NCBI GenBank assembly: GCA_949282305.1
Contig: CASDPB010000031.1
Coordinates: 1-39,929, forward strand
Direction: 5' to 3'
DNA from: an uncultured Lentisphaeria bacterium
Lineage (GTDB): Bacteria > Verrucomicrobiota > Lentisphaeria > Victivallales > UBA1829
DNA: 39,929 nucleotides
Under the pieces are notes generated by a model. It had not been told where the DNA came from. It made no database searches and was given only the letters and a program-made list of their open reading frames with translations. The position numbers and the translations under genes were made by a program. Positions 33,220-39,929 of this stretch are shown piece after piece; positions within the stretch are counted from its first letter, which is position 1, and the number at the start of each line of letters is the position of its first letter.

Positions 33220-35784
33220 ATGGATCATAAACTGGTGATAGTGGAGTCTCCGGCAAAAGCCAAAACCATCGGCAAGATGCTGGGACGGGATTATACGATC
33301 AAAGCCTCCATGGGGCATGTGCGGGATCTGCCCGCCCGTACATTCGGAGTGGATATTGAACATGATTTCGCACCGCAGTATGAGGAAAACAGGGAGCGCG
33401 GCAAGAACCTGAGCGATCTGAAAAGCGCCGCAAAGGGGGCTTCCGAAATCTATCTCGCGCCCGACCCTGACCGGGAAGGAGAGGCGATCGCATGGCATCT
33501 GAAGGAAATTTTGTCCAAAGCCAACAAAAAGGCGAAGTTCCACCGCGTCACATTCCATGAAATCACGAAATCCGCCATTGCGAAGGCGTTTCAGTCGCCG
33601 GGCACGATCGACATCGACCGTGTGGACGCGCAGCAGGCGCGCCGCGTGCTTGACCGCATTGTCGGATACATGGTAAGTCCGCTGCTCTGGGGCAAGATCA
33701 AAAAGGGACTGAGCGCCGGGCGCGTCCAGTCCGTCGCACTGCGCCTTGTCTGCGAACGGGAACGTCTGATTCAGGCATTTGTCCCGAAAGAATACTGGAA
33801 CTTCCTCGCCAGATTCTCGCCGGAACAGAATCCGCGCGAACATTTTGAAGCAAAGCTGTTCAAGATCGACGGAGATAAATTTGAAATCGGCAACAAAAAA
33901 GACGCCGACGCCCTCCTGACCGCCGTAAAGGGTGCGGAAAGCTGGACAGTGGAAAACATCGAGACCCAGCCGCGCCGCAAATACGCCGCGCCGCCGTTCA
34001 TCACCAGCACGCTTCAGCAGGCGGCGAGTTCGGCGCTCGGCTTTTCCGCCAATACGACCATGCGCATTGCCCAGCAACTTTATGAAGGCGTGGATGTGGG
34101 CAGAGGCGGGCCGGTCGGTTTGATCACTTACATGAGAACCGACTCCGTGGCGATTGCGATTGAAGCGCAGAACGCCGCCCGCAGTTTCATCGCCGCGAAC
34201 TACGGCCCGGAATACGTGCCGCCGAAACATAATGTCTACAAGTCCAAGGCATCCGCTCAGGGGGCGCATGAGGCAATCCGTCCCACAGACGTCACTCTGA
34301 CGCCGGAAAAGGTGAAGGGTTTCCTTGACGACCGGATGCTGAAACTTTACACTTTGATCTGGCGCAGATTCACCGCGAGCCAGATGGCGCCGGCGGAACA
34401 GCGGCGGACCACGGTAGACGTCGTTGCAAAGGGTTCGGACTCCAGAACTTACGATTTCAGAACCACGGCGACGATCACGACGTTCCCCGGTTTTCTGCGC
34501 GCCTACAACATCAAGGAGGAAGGAGCGGAGGAAGAAGACGAGGAAACCCGTTACGCGGACATTCTGAAAGCGCTGAAGAAGGGGGACGCATGCCGTCTGC
34601 TTGACGCTCTCTCCGAACAGAAGTTCACCGAACCGCCGCCCCGCTTCTCCGAAGCGACACTCATTAAGGAACTCGAACTCAACGGAATCGGGCGCCCGTC
34701 CACTTACGCAACCATTGTCAACACCATTCAGGAGCGCCTGTATGTGCTCAAGGAAAAAGGCAAGCTGATCCCGACGGATCTCGGTTTCCAGATCAACGAC
34801 TATCTTGTTTCAAGCCTGCCCGAACTCTTCCAGGTCGGATTCACCGCGGAAATGGAAAACCAACTGGACGAGATTGAGGAAGGCAGAATTCAGTGGACAG
34901 CCATGATGCACGCATTCTATGACAAATTTGAAAAGTGGCTGAATGCCGCCAAGAGCGTCGGCGCTCCCGAAACATCCAAAGCCACCGCCCTGATGGCGCT
35001 GCTGGAGAACATCTCACAATGGGACGCTCCCGAGAAAGGCACGTCAAAAACCTATGACGACAGGAAATTCTATACATCACTGAAGAAGAGTTTCGACGGA
35101 GGTAAACCGATTTCGGCACGTCAGTGGGAGGCAATGCTCAAGATGGCGGTCAAATATGAAAGCCAGCTTCCGGATCTGGAAAAAGCCGCGGCGGAACACG
35201 GGTTTGCCGCAGACCTCGCGGATGCTGCGCAGGAAATCAGAAAGCGTCAGGCACTGCGGGAGGAATGGCAGGCAAAGCGGGAACAGGCAGCCGCCGCCGC
35301 GCCGCCGCAGAATGACATGGCGGAAGTCTTTGCCGCAATGGATTCCGTTCAGTGGAAGGAACCGGAAAAAGCCGGCAGACGGGTGTACGACGACAAGAAG
35401 TTTTACACGTCGCTCAAGACACAGAGCCAGGGAGGGCGCCCCCTCTCGGAAAAACAGCTTGCCGCACTCGGAAAAATGGCATCGAAGTATCAGGATCAGA
35501 TCCCGAATTTCGAGCGGATCGCTTCCATTCTGAACGTCGTTCCGGCGGAAACGGCTTCTCCGGAAGCCTCCGCCGCCGCAAATGCCATGATGACGGAAGC
35601 CGATGCGCTGCTGGAGAAATTCTCGCATGTCACCCAGTGGAACGAGGCAAGAAAAGTCGGGCGGCGCATTTATGACGATAAAGTGTTTTACGAATCGCTG
35701 GCAAAGCAGCGTTCCGAAGGCAAGGCGCTCAGCGACCGCCAGTTTGCGGCTCTACAGAAACTTGCAGCGAAATACCGGCTTTGA
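33220..35784 (+). CDS. topA: DNA topoisomerase I with triple-repeat C-terminus
   Basis: Type IA topoisomerase of 854 residues that relaxes negative supercoils. The TOPRIM domain starts LVIVESPAKAKTI (E9) with DPDREGEAIAWH (D82, D84, E86). The active-site Tyr is Y304 in TYMRTDS. IGRPSTYATIVNTI and the following core are standard. The usual zinc-ribbon C-terminus is absent. From about residue 591 there are instead three tandem units of 65 to 95 residues, each with W, then (R/K)xYDDKxFYxSL, then LSxxQxxALxKMAxKY. Their function is unknown; DNA binding in place of the zinc fingers is an inference. Confidence 0.93.
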   Translation: MDHKLVIVESPAKAKTIGKMLGRDYTIKASMGHVRDLPARTFGVDIEHDFAPQYEENRERGKNLSDLKSAAKGASEIYLAPDPDREGEAIAWHLKEILSKANKKAKFHRVTFHEITKSAIAKAFQSPGTIDIDRVDAQQARRVLDRIVGYMVSPLLWGKIKKGLSAGRVQSVALRLVCERERLIQAFVPKEYWNFLARFSPEQNPREHFEAKLFKIDGDKFEIGNKKDADALLTAVKGAESWTVENIETQPRRKYAAPPFITSTLQQAASSALGFSANTTMRIAQQLYEGVDVGRGGPVGLITYMRTDSVAIAIEAQNAARSFIAANYGPEYVPPKHNVYKSKASAQGAHEAIRPTDVTLTPEKVKGFLDDRMLKLYTLIWRRFTASQMAPAEQRRTTVDVVAKGSDSRTYDFRTTATITTFPGFLRAYNIKEEGAEEEDEETRYADILKALKKGDACRLLDALSEQKFTEPPPRFSEATLIKELELNGIGRPSTYATIVNTIQERLYVLKEKGKLIPTDLGFQINDYLVSSLPELFQVGFTAEMENQLDEIEEGRIQWTAMMHAFYDKFEKWLNAAKSVGAPETSKATALMALLENISQWDAPEKGTSKTYDDRKFYTSLKKSFDGGKPISARQWEAMLKMAVKYESQLPDLEKAAAEHGFAADLADAAQEIRKRQALREEWQAKREQAAAAAPPQNDMAEVFAAMDSVQWKEPEKAGRRVYDDKKFYTSLKTQSQGGRPLSEKQLAALGKMASKYQDQIPNFERIASILNVVPAETASPEASAAANAMMTEADALLEKFSHVTQWNEARKVGRRIYDDKVFYESLAKQRSEGKALSDRQFAALQKLAAKYRL

Positions 35785-35818
35785 CAGCAGGACAAGGGAA
35801 TCTCTGGGCGGGAAAAAG

Positions 35819-35835
35819 GGAAAGACTCTCTTTCC
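35819..35835. other. Hairpin between topA and the polymerase gene
   Basis: GGAAAGA (35819-35825) and TCTTTCC (35829-35835) form a 7-bp stem with a 3-base loop, followed by a pyrimidine-rich stretch. It may be a weak or partial terminator in the 87-base gap. Confidence 0.35.
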
Positions 35836-35871
35836 GTTTCTTCTGCCTTTCCGCAACACGGGGAGTGAACG

Positions 35872-38073
35872 ATGATGTTTCAGTCTGAAAACAAGGTGAA
35901 GAATCTCTGCGCGCTGGAAGTGGCGGAGTCCGGCGCGGTCACAATGTTCATCCGCAACGGCGATAAAGTGGAAAAGCGCATGGAACAGTTCCGCCCGTTC
36001 CTGCTGATGTCCGCGCCGGATTTTCTGTGCGATATGGACGGCGATGTAAGCGTTACGAAGCTGGAAGGCGACGATCCCTATCAGTTTCTCGCAACGTTCG
36101 GGAATCTTGCGCTTTACGACAAAGCCGTGAAGCTCCTGAAGCAGGTGACGGGATTCAATGCCAGCGCTCCGGGCGCACCGTACCGCCTGTTCACGGACAT
36201 GGTGCAGCAGGCGCTGATGGCGAAAGACATGCGTCTGTTCGGCGGAATGGCCTTTCCGCAGATCCGCCGGATGCAGTTCGATATTGAAACCCTCTGTTCG
36301 CCGGAATTCGACTTCCCGAATCCGAAGCGCGAAGAGGACAGAATCATCATTATTTCCATGTCCGACAGCACCGGCTGGGAAAAGGCGATCAGTCTGGAAA
36401 ACCATACCGAAAAGGAACTGCTTGAGGAGTTCGTCGCAACGGTCCGGGAACGCGATCCCGACATTCTGGAAGGGCACAACATCTTCCGCTTCGACCTGCC
36501 TTACATCGAAGAGCGCGCAAAACGGCACAAGGTGAAACTTCAGCTCGGGCGCGACGGCTCGGTTCCGGCAAAACGCAACTCCCGCATCAGCATTGCCGAG
36601 CGCACCGTCAACTATACCCGTTACGACATCTACGGGCGGCATGTGGCGGACACCTTTCATCTGCTTCTGTTCTACGATGCGATTCACCGCAGTCTGGAGA
36701 GCTACAATCTCAAATATGCGGCAAAGCATTTCGGAGTCGCCGCGCCGGACCGCACCTATGTGGAGGGGGCGGAAATTTCGGCGGCGTGGGAAAAAGACCG
36801 CGAAAATCTGCTGAAATATGCGCTGGACGACGTTCGTGAAACACGTGCATTGTCCGCAATCCTGTCGCCGAGTTACTTCTATCAGGCGCAGCTTGTGCCG
36901 ATCAGCTACCAGAACTGCATCGTGCGCGGCAATGCGACGCGGATCGACGCCCTGCTCGCTTCGGAATATCTCAAAGCCGGCCATGCGCTCCCCGCTCCCG
37001 AACGGGGACGCCCCTTCAGCGGAGCCCTGACGCGGGCGCTGGATTCCGGCGTATTCCGGAATATCGACCACTGCGACGTGCGTTCGCTGTATCCGTCCAT
37101 CATCCTTTCCGAACAATGGACGCCCGCGCGCGACTCTCTCGCCGTGTTCCCGCGTCTGCTGGAACGTCTGCGCACGTTCCGGCTGAACGCAAAGGATTCC
37201 GCGAAAAACGCGAAGACCGCCGAAGAAAAGGATTATTACAGCGCACTGCAGTCGACATTCAAGATTCTGATCAACTCGTTTTACGGCTATCTCGGTTTCG
37301 AGCAGGGCTTCCTGAACGATTACGACATGGCGGAACGGGTCACGGCGCGCGGACGCGAAATCCTGACGCTGATGCTTGACACCCTGGAACGTTCCGGCGC
37401 AAAGATCATTGAAATGGATACCGACGGCATCTATTTCCAGATTCAGAACGCTTCCACGCCGGAATCCATCGGGGCGGCGCTGAAAAAGGCGCTGCCGGAA
37501 GGAATCGAAGTGGATTTCGACGAATCCTACAAGGCGATATTCTGCTACAAGAGTAAGAATTACGCCCTGCTTCACGCGGACGGCAGGATGTCTATCACCG
37601 GGGCGGCGCTGAAATCGCGCGGACTCGAACCGTTCCAGCGGCGTTATATGGAAACGATCATTCATTGTCTGCTGACGCATGACCAGAAGACAATCCGCGA
37701 AACGCATGACTATTTCGCAAAGGCGATTGCGAATCACGAACTGCCCCTGCGCGATCTCGCCAAATCGGAAAATCTTTCGGATTCGCTGGAGACCTACAAG
37801 CGCAAGATGGCGGCGGGCGGCTCCCGCAGAAGCGCGGCGTATGAACTGGCGATCGCCTCCGGACGCGATTACAGACAGGGAGATCAGGTGACATTCTACA
37901 TCACCGGCGAAAAGAAAAAGGTCTCGGTCGTGGAAAACTCCAAACTGCTGTCCGATGCAAAAGAAGGGGAACGCGACGAAAACGTGGCGTACTACCTGGA
38001 CAAGCTGGAGGAGCTCCGCAAAAAATTCGCTCCGTTCCTGGAAGACGACGGAGAACCCGATCTCTTTTCATAA
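35872..38073 (+). CDS. Family B DNA polymerase with 3'-5' exonuclease
   Basis: Protein of 733 residues. The exonuclease motifs are FDIETLC (D137, E139), EGHNIFRFDLPYI, and YALDDVRET. The polymerase motifs are A, CDVRSLYPSII (D402); B, KILINSFYGYLG (K464); and C, EMDTDGIYF (D516, D518). Motif C reads DTDG where most family B enzymes have DTDS. All catalytic carboxylates are present, so both activities are expected. It is shorter than E. coli Pol II (783 residues), mostly in the N-terminal and C-terminal regions. The start has GGGGAG in front. It follows topA by 87 bases on the same strand. A role in repair or damage-linked synthesis is the usual one for bacterial family B enzymes, but is not shown here. 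Confidence 0.9.
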   Translation: MMFQSENKVKNLCALEVAESGAVTMFIRNGDKVEKRMEQFRPFLLMSAPDFLCDMDGDVSVTKLEGDDPYQFLATFGNLALYDKAVKLLKQVTGFNASAPGAPYRLFTDMVQQALMAKDMRLFGGMAFPQIRRMQFDIETLCSPEFDFPNPKREEDRIIIISMSDSTGWEKAISLENHTEKELLEEFVATVRERDPDILEGHNIFRFDLPYIEERAKRHKVKLQLGRDGSVPAKRNSRISIAERTVNYTRYDIYGRHVADTFHLLLFYDAIHRSLESYNLKYAAKHFGVAAPDRTYVEGAEISAAWEKDRENLLKYALDDVRETRALSAILSPSYFYQAQLVPISYQNCIVRGNATRIDALLASEYLKAGHALPAPERGRPFSGALTRALDSGVFRNIDHCDVRSLYPSIILSEQWTPARDSLAVFPRLLERLRTFRLNAKDSAKNAKTAEEKDYYSALQSTFKILINSFYGYLGFEQGFLNDYDMAERVTARGREILTLMLDTLERSGAKIIEMDTDGIYFQIQNASTPESIGAALKKALPEGIEVDFDESYKAIFCYKSKNYALLHADGRMSITGAALKSRGLEPFQRRYMETIIHCLLTHDQKTIRETHDYFAKAIANHELPLRDLAKSENLSDSLETYKRKMAAGGSRRSAAYELAIASGRDYRQGDQVTFYITGEKKKVSVVENSKLLSDAKEGERDENVAYYLDKLEELRKKFAPFLEDDGEPDLFS

Positions 38074-38230
38074 GCAGAAAGCGGCGGAAGCCCGGATTCC
38101 CCTGCGCAGGTTTGACACCGGAGGCGGAATCTCCTTCGGGAAACCATGCCCCCGGAAGAGTCGAAACAGGAAAACGGACTGGCGTTTTGACTGTTCGTTC
38201 CGGTGCGCCGCGCACTCTGCGGAAATCTTT

Positions 38231-38248
38231 CAGAAAATTCTGTTTTTT
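38231..38248 (+). terminator. Weak terminator-like stem after the polymerase gene
   Basis: CAGAA-AA-TTCTG followed by TTTTTT, just before the LacI-gene promoter. The stem is only 5 bp and the loop is short, so termination would be weak. The palindrome CCTGCGCAGG at 38101-38110 is nearby. The rest of 38074-38262 shows nothing further. Confidence 0.3.
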
Positions 38249-38262
38249 CAGGAAAACCCCCA

Positions 38263-38290
38263 TTGACAAAATGGGATTTTCAGTTATAAT
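38263..38290 (+). promoter_or_regulatory. Promoter of the LacI-family gene
   Basis: TTGACA (38263-38268) and TATAAT (38285-38290), both perfect consensus hexamers with a 16-base spacer. The predicted start, near 38297, falls on the operator-like palindrome. Confidence 0.75.
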
Positions 38291-38296
38291 TAATAT

Positions 38297-38314
38297 TGTT
38301 GAAACGGTTCAACA
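38297..38314. promoter_or_regulatory. LacI-type operator
   Basis: TGTTGAAACGGTTCAACA is an 18-bp near-perfect palindrome with a central CG, the layout LacI-family repressors bind. It covers the predicted transcription start of the regulator gene, so negative autoregulation is likely. Confidence 0.65.
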
Positions 38315-38348
38315 TGATAAAAGACAGAAGGGATGAATCGCTGTTGAT

Positions 38349-39389
38349 ATGAAAAACCTCCGGGAAATTGCCGAAGAACTGCATCTGGCACGTTCCACAG
38401 TTTCAATGTGCCTGTCCGCGGACTTGAGCCGGTACCGGCTGAGCCCGGACACTGTGGCAAGAGTCAGAGAATATGCAAAAGCGAACGGCTATGTTCCAAA
38501 CCGTCTGGCACGGAAACTGTCACGCTCCGATTCCAGCGCCGTCGGGCTCATCGTGCTGTATGAAAGCAGTTCCGAAAAGAGCACGCGGGCACTGGAGACG
38601 ACAATGGAGCGCCTGACGGCGGAGGGGCGGGAATTCTTCATCCAGAACGTCCCCGGCAATAAACTGTCGGATGCCCTGCTTTTTCTGAAGGGGATGCGTG
38701 TCCGGGACATCATTCTGTTCGGGCTGATGCGGGAATATCCGCCAAGCGCGGGGAAACTTTCGCCCGCCAACGAACGTCTGAGAAAGGATCAGGCAAAGTC
38801 CGCGGCATTGCTGAAGGAAATGCGTCTCTTTGCCGTCGACTACTCCTTTCCAGTCCCGGAGGATACGCTGTTCCGGGAAAATATCTGCCGCATGGGAATT
38901 GACCGCCGGAAAACGCTGCGGAGCCTGTTCGACGATCTGCTGCGTTCCGGAAAACGGAAAATCATGTGCGACATCAACACCCATGTGGCACTTCCGGAAC
39001 CGGAAAAGTACATCCGCGATCCGCGCTTCATATTTCAAGCCTATGACAACAGGAAACTGTATGAGCACGGAAAAAAATGCGCCGGGGAGTTCATGAAGCT
39101 CCGCGAAGAACTGCAGCCGGAAATCGTTATATTCCATAATGACCGTTCCGCCATCGGCTTTATAGACGAACTGCGCCGCTACGGGCTGAAAGTGCCCCGG
39201 GATGTGGAAGTGATCGGATTCAACAACTCGGAAATCTGCGACTATTACAATCCGCGCCTGACCTCAGTCCGAATCCCCGTGGAAGAAAATACGGAAACAG
39301 TATTGAATGCAGTCCTGAACGATGCCGATGTGGAACCGGTCCGGATTCAGGAGGCGGAAGTCATCTGGCGGGAATCGGCAGCACTTTGA
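38349..39389 (+). CDS. LacI-family transcriptional regulator
   Basis: Regulator of 346 residues. The N-terminal helix-turn-helix and hinge (NLREIAEELHLARSTVSMCL, then VREYAKANGYVPNRLARKLS) are typical of LacI. The rest is a periplasmic-binding-protein-like effector domain: SAVGLIVLYESS, VIFHNDRSAIGFIDELRRYG, VPRDVEVIGFNNSEICDYYNPRLTSVRIP. The start ATG at 38349 gives the family N-terminus although its AAGGG ribosome site is about 16 bases away. An operator-like palindrome lies at its promoter. The next reading frame downstream is a broken prepilin-like gene, so the intended target set may have been a prepilin-like/glycosidase unit beyond the window. Confidence 0.9.
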   Translation: MKNLREIAEELHLARSTVSMCLSADLSRYRLSPDTVARVREYAKANGYVPNRLARKLSRSDSSAVGLIVLYESSSEKSTRALETTMERLTAEGREFFIQNVPGNKLSDALLFLKGMRVRDIILFGLMREYPPSAGKLSPANERLRKDQAKSAALLKEMRLFAVDYSFPVPEDTLFRENICRMGIDRRKTLRSLFDDLLRSGKRKIMCDINTHVALPEPEKYIRDPRFIFQAYDNRKLYEHGKKCAGEFMKLREELQPEIVIFHNDRSAIGFIDELRRYGLKVPRDVEVIGFNNSEICDYYNPRLTSVRIPVEENTETVLNAVLNDADVEPVRIQEAEVIWRESAAL

Positions 39390-39431
39390 ACTGAGAATAT
39401 GAAACAGGAAAATATTGACAGGAGATAAAAA

Positions 39432-39791
39432 ATGACAGCTGAAATTCATCCATCGGCAGGAAACCTTCCCGAAACAGACCGGAAGCATGGGAAATCATTT
39501 GCATTGATAGAATTTCTGGCAGTCGGAACCTGTAAGCAGAACTCAATATTGGCACACCTGCATGATGCAGATGGTTTTCACAGTCTTGCAAAGCGAGTTC
39601 CCTGCCATACATCTGCCTCCAATGCCGGGATCAGCCGTATTTCACGGCGGGAAACGGTCTCCCAAAATTGTTTCCCCGTTCCTCCCGACTTCAGAGTTCC
39701 CTGTTCTTCTGTTCCTACTTCCAGTGTGAAAACAAGAATTTTCACACTGATTGAGTTTCTCATTGTGATTGCGATCATCTGTATTCTGTGA
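39432..39791 (+). pseudogene. Broken prepilin-like reading frame with two prepilin motifs
   Basis: After an AGGAGAT ribosome site the frame encodes a leader and KSFALIEFLAV, a damaged prepilin motif. About 75 residues of non-pilin sequence rich in Ser, Arg, Pro and Cys follow. Then comes a second, better prepilin motif, IFTLIEFLIVIAIICIL, and an immediate stop. A real prepilin-like protein would continue for 200 or more residues and end with H-X9-DG, so this is a truncated or interrupted gene. The two motifs differ clearly at DNA level, which argues against a fresh duplication. It follows the LacI gene by 42 bases. Confidence 0.55.
39558..39749. repeat. Cluster of inverted repeats inside the broken prepilin frame
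   Basis: Four perfect inverted repeats follow one another: CTGCA/TGCAG (39558-39570), GCCGT/ACGGC (39634-39648), GGGAAAC/GTTTCCC (39649-39676) and CAGTGTGAAAA/TTTTCACACTG (39722-39749, 11 bp, 6-base loop). The last one runs into the codons of the second FTLIE motif. They occupy the segment that separates the two prepilin motifs, which looks more like an inserted structured element than protein-coding sequence. Confidence 0.45.
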
Positions 39792-39929
39792 AGCAGATAA
39801 AAAGTTGCAAACATTTCATTATTAGATAGTTTCATTTCTGATACCTCATAAAATCAAAGTTACTGTTGGAATTTCGTTTTATGCAGAAAAATCTCATGTT
39901 TTGTTCTGACAGTCCGCAGGAAAAGCAAG
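39792..39929. other. Window end, no feature seen
   Basis: AT-rich sequence after the broken prepilin frame. No gene, promoter or repeat that I can support. Confidence 0.5.

Noticed and set aside
35752-37737. Open frame of over 600 codons on the minus strand opposite the polymerase gene
   Set aside because: The plus strand carries all exonuclease and polymerase motifs; the antisense frame has low-complexity, His/Arg-rich composition and no recognisable domain.
1-39929. CRISPR arrays, rRNA genes, phage or integrative element modules
   Set aside because: No regularly spaced repeats, no rRNA sequence and no phage structural or integrase genes were seen apart from the transposase fragment.

Overview
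The window reads as a chromosomal segment of a Gram-negative, carbohydrate-degrading bacterium of the PVC group, most likely Lentisphaerota (Victivallis-like). The reasons are prepilin-type proteins with an H-X9-DG motif, a divergent but nearly complete type II secretion (T2SS) operon, a Ser/Thr kinase with a DWG motif and an extracytoplasmic Cache domain, and many sugar-active enzymes under AraC and LacI regulators. The taxon is inferred from gene content, not from rRNA.

Layout. 1-391 is a broken IS481-type transposase on the minus strand. 721-5724 (+) carries glucose-6-phosphate isomerase, a KamA-type radical SAM enzyme and a membrane Ser/Thr kinase. 5778-6773 (-) is a GH130 glycoside phosphorylase. 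7141-7956 (-) is an AraC regulator divergent from a four-gene sugar operon at 8085-12021 (+): fucose-isomerase-like protein, TIM-barrel isomerase, Gfo/Idh/MocA oxidoreductase, ThuA. 12189-13067 (-) is a second AraC regulator, divergent from a pair at 13167-16929 (+): an H-X9-DG prepilin-like protein and a large secreted clan-A glycosidase. tRNA-Cys (17190-17265, -) and prmA (17418-18317, +) follow.

The minus strand from 32754 down to 20583 is one tightly packed T2SS operon in the order repeat protein, L, M, C, D, E, F, G, H, I, J, K. It lacks only the prepilin peptidase. Directly downstream, still on the minus strand, is a second prepilin-like gene paired with a secreted phosphodiester glycosidase (20338-18323). 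On the plus strand, 33220-38073 holds topA and a family B DNA polymerase. 38349-39389 is a LacI regulator with its own operator, followed by a broken prepilin-like reading frame at 39432-39791.

The theme that ties the window together is the repeated pairing of a prepilin-like H-X9-DG protein with a secreted carbohydrate-active enzyme, beside the T2SS operon that could handle both. My working hypothesis is that these proteins are dedicated pseudopilins or surface adaptors for individual polysaccharide-degrading enzymes. None of the pilin-like proteins except GspK has the usual Gly before the cleavage site. The T2SS operon also has lineage-specific parts: a four-repeat periplasmic protein at its head, a GspC-like protein with a low-complexity insertion, and low-complexity inserts in the secretin.
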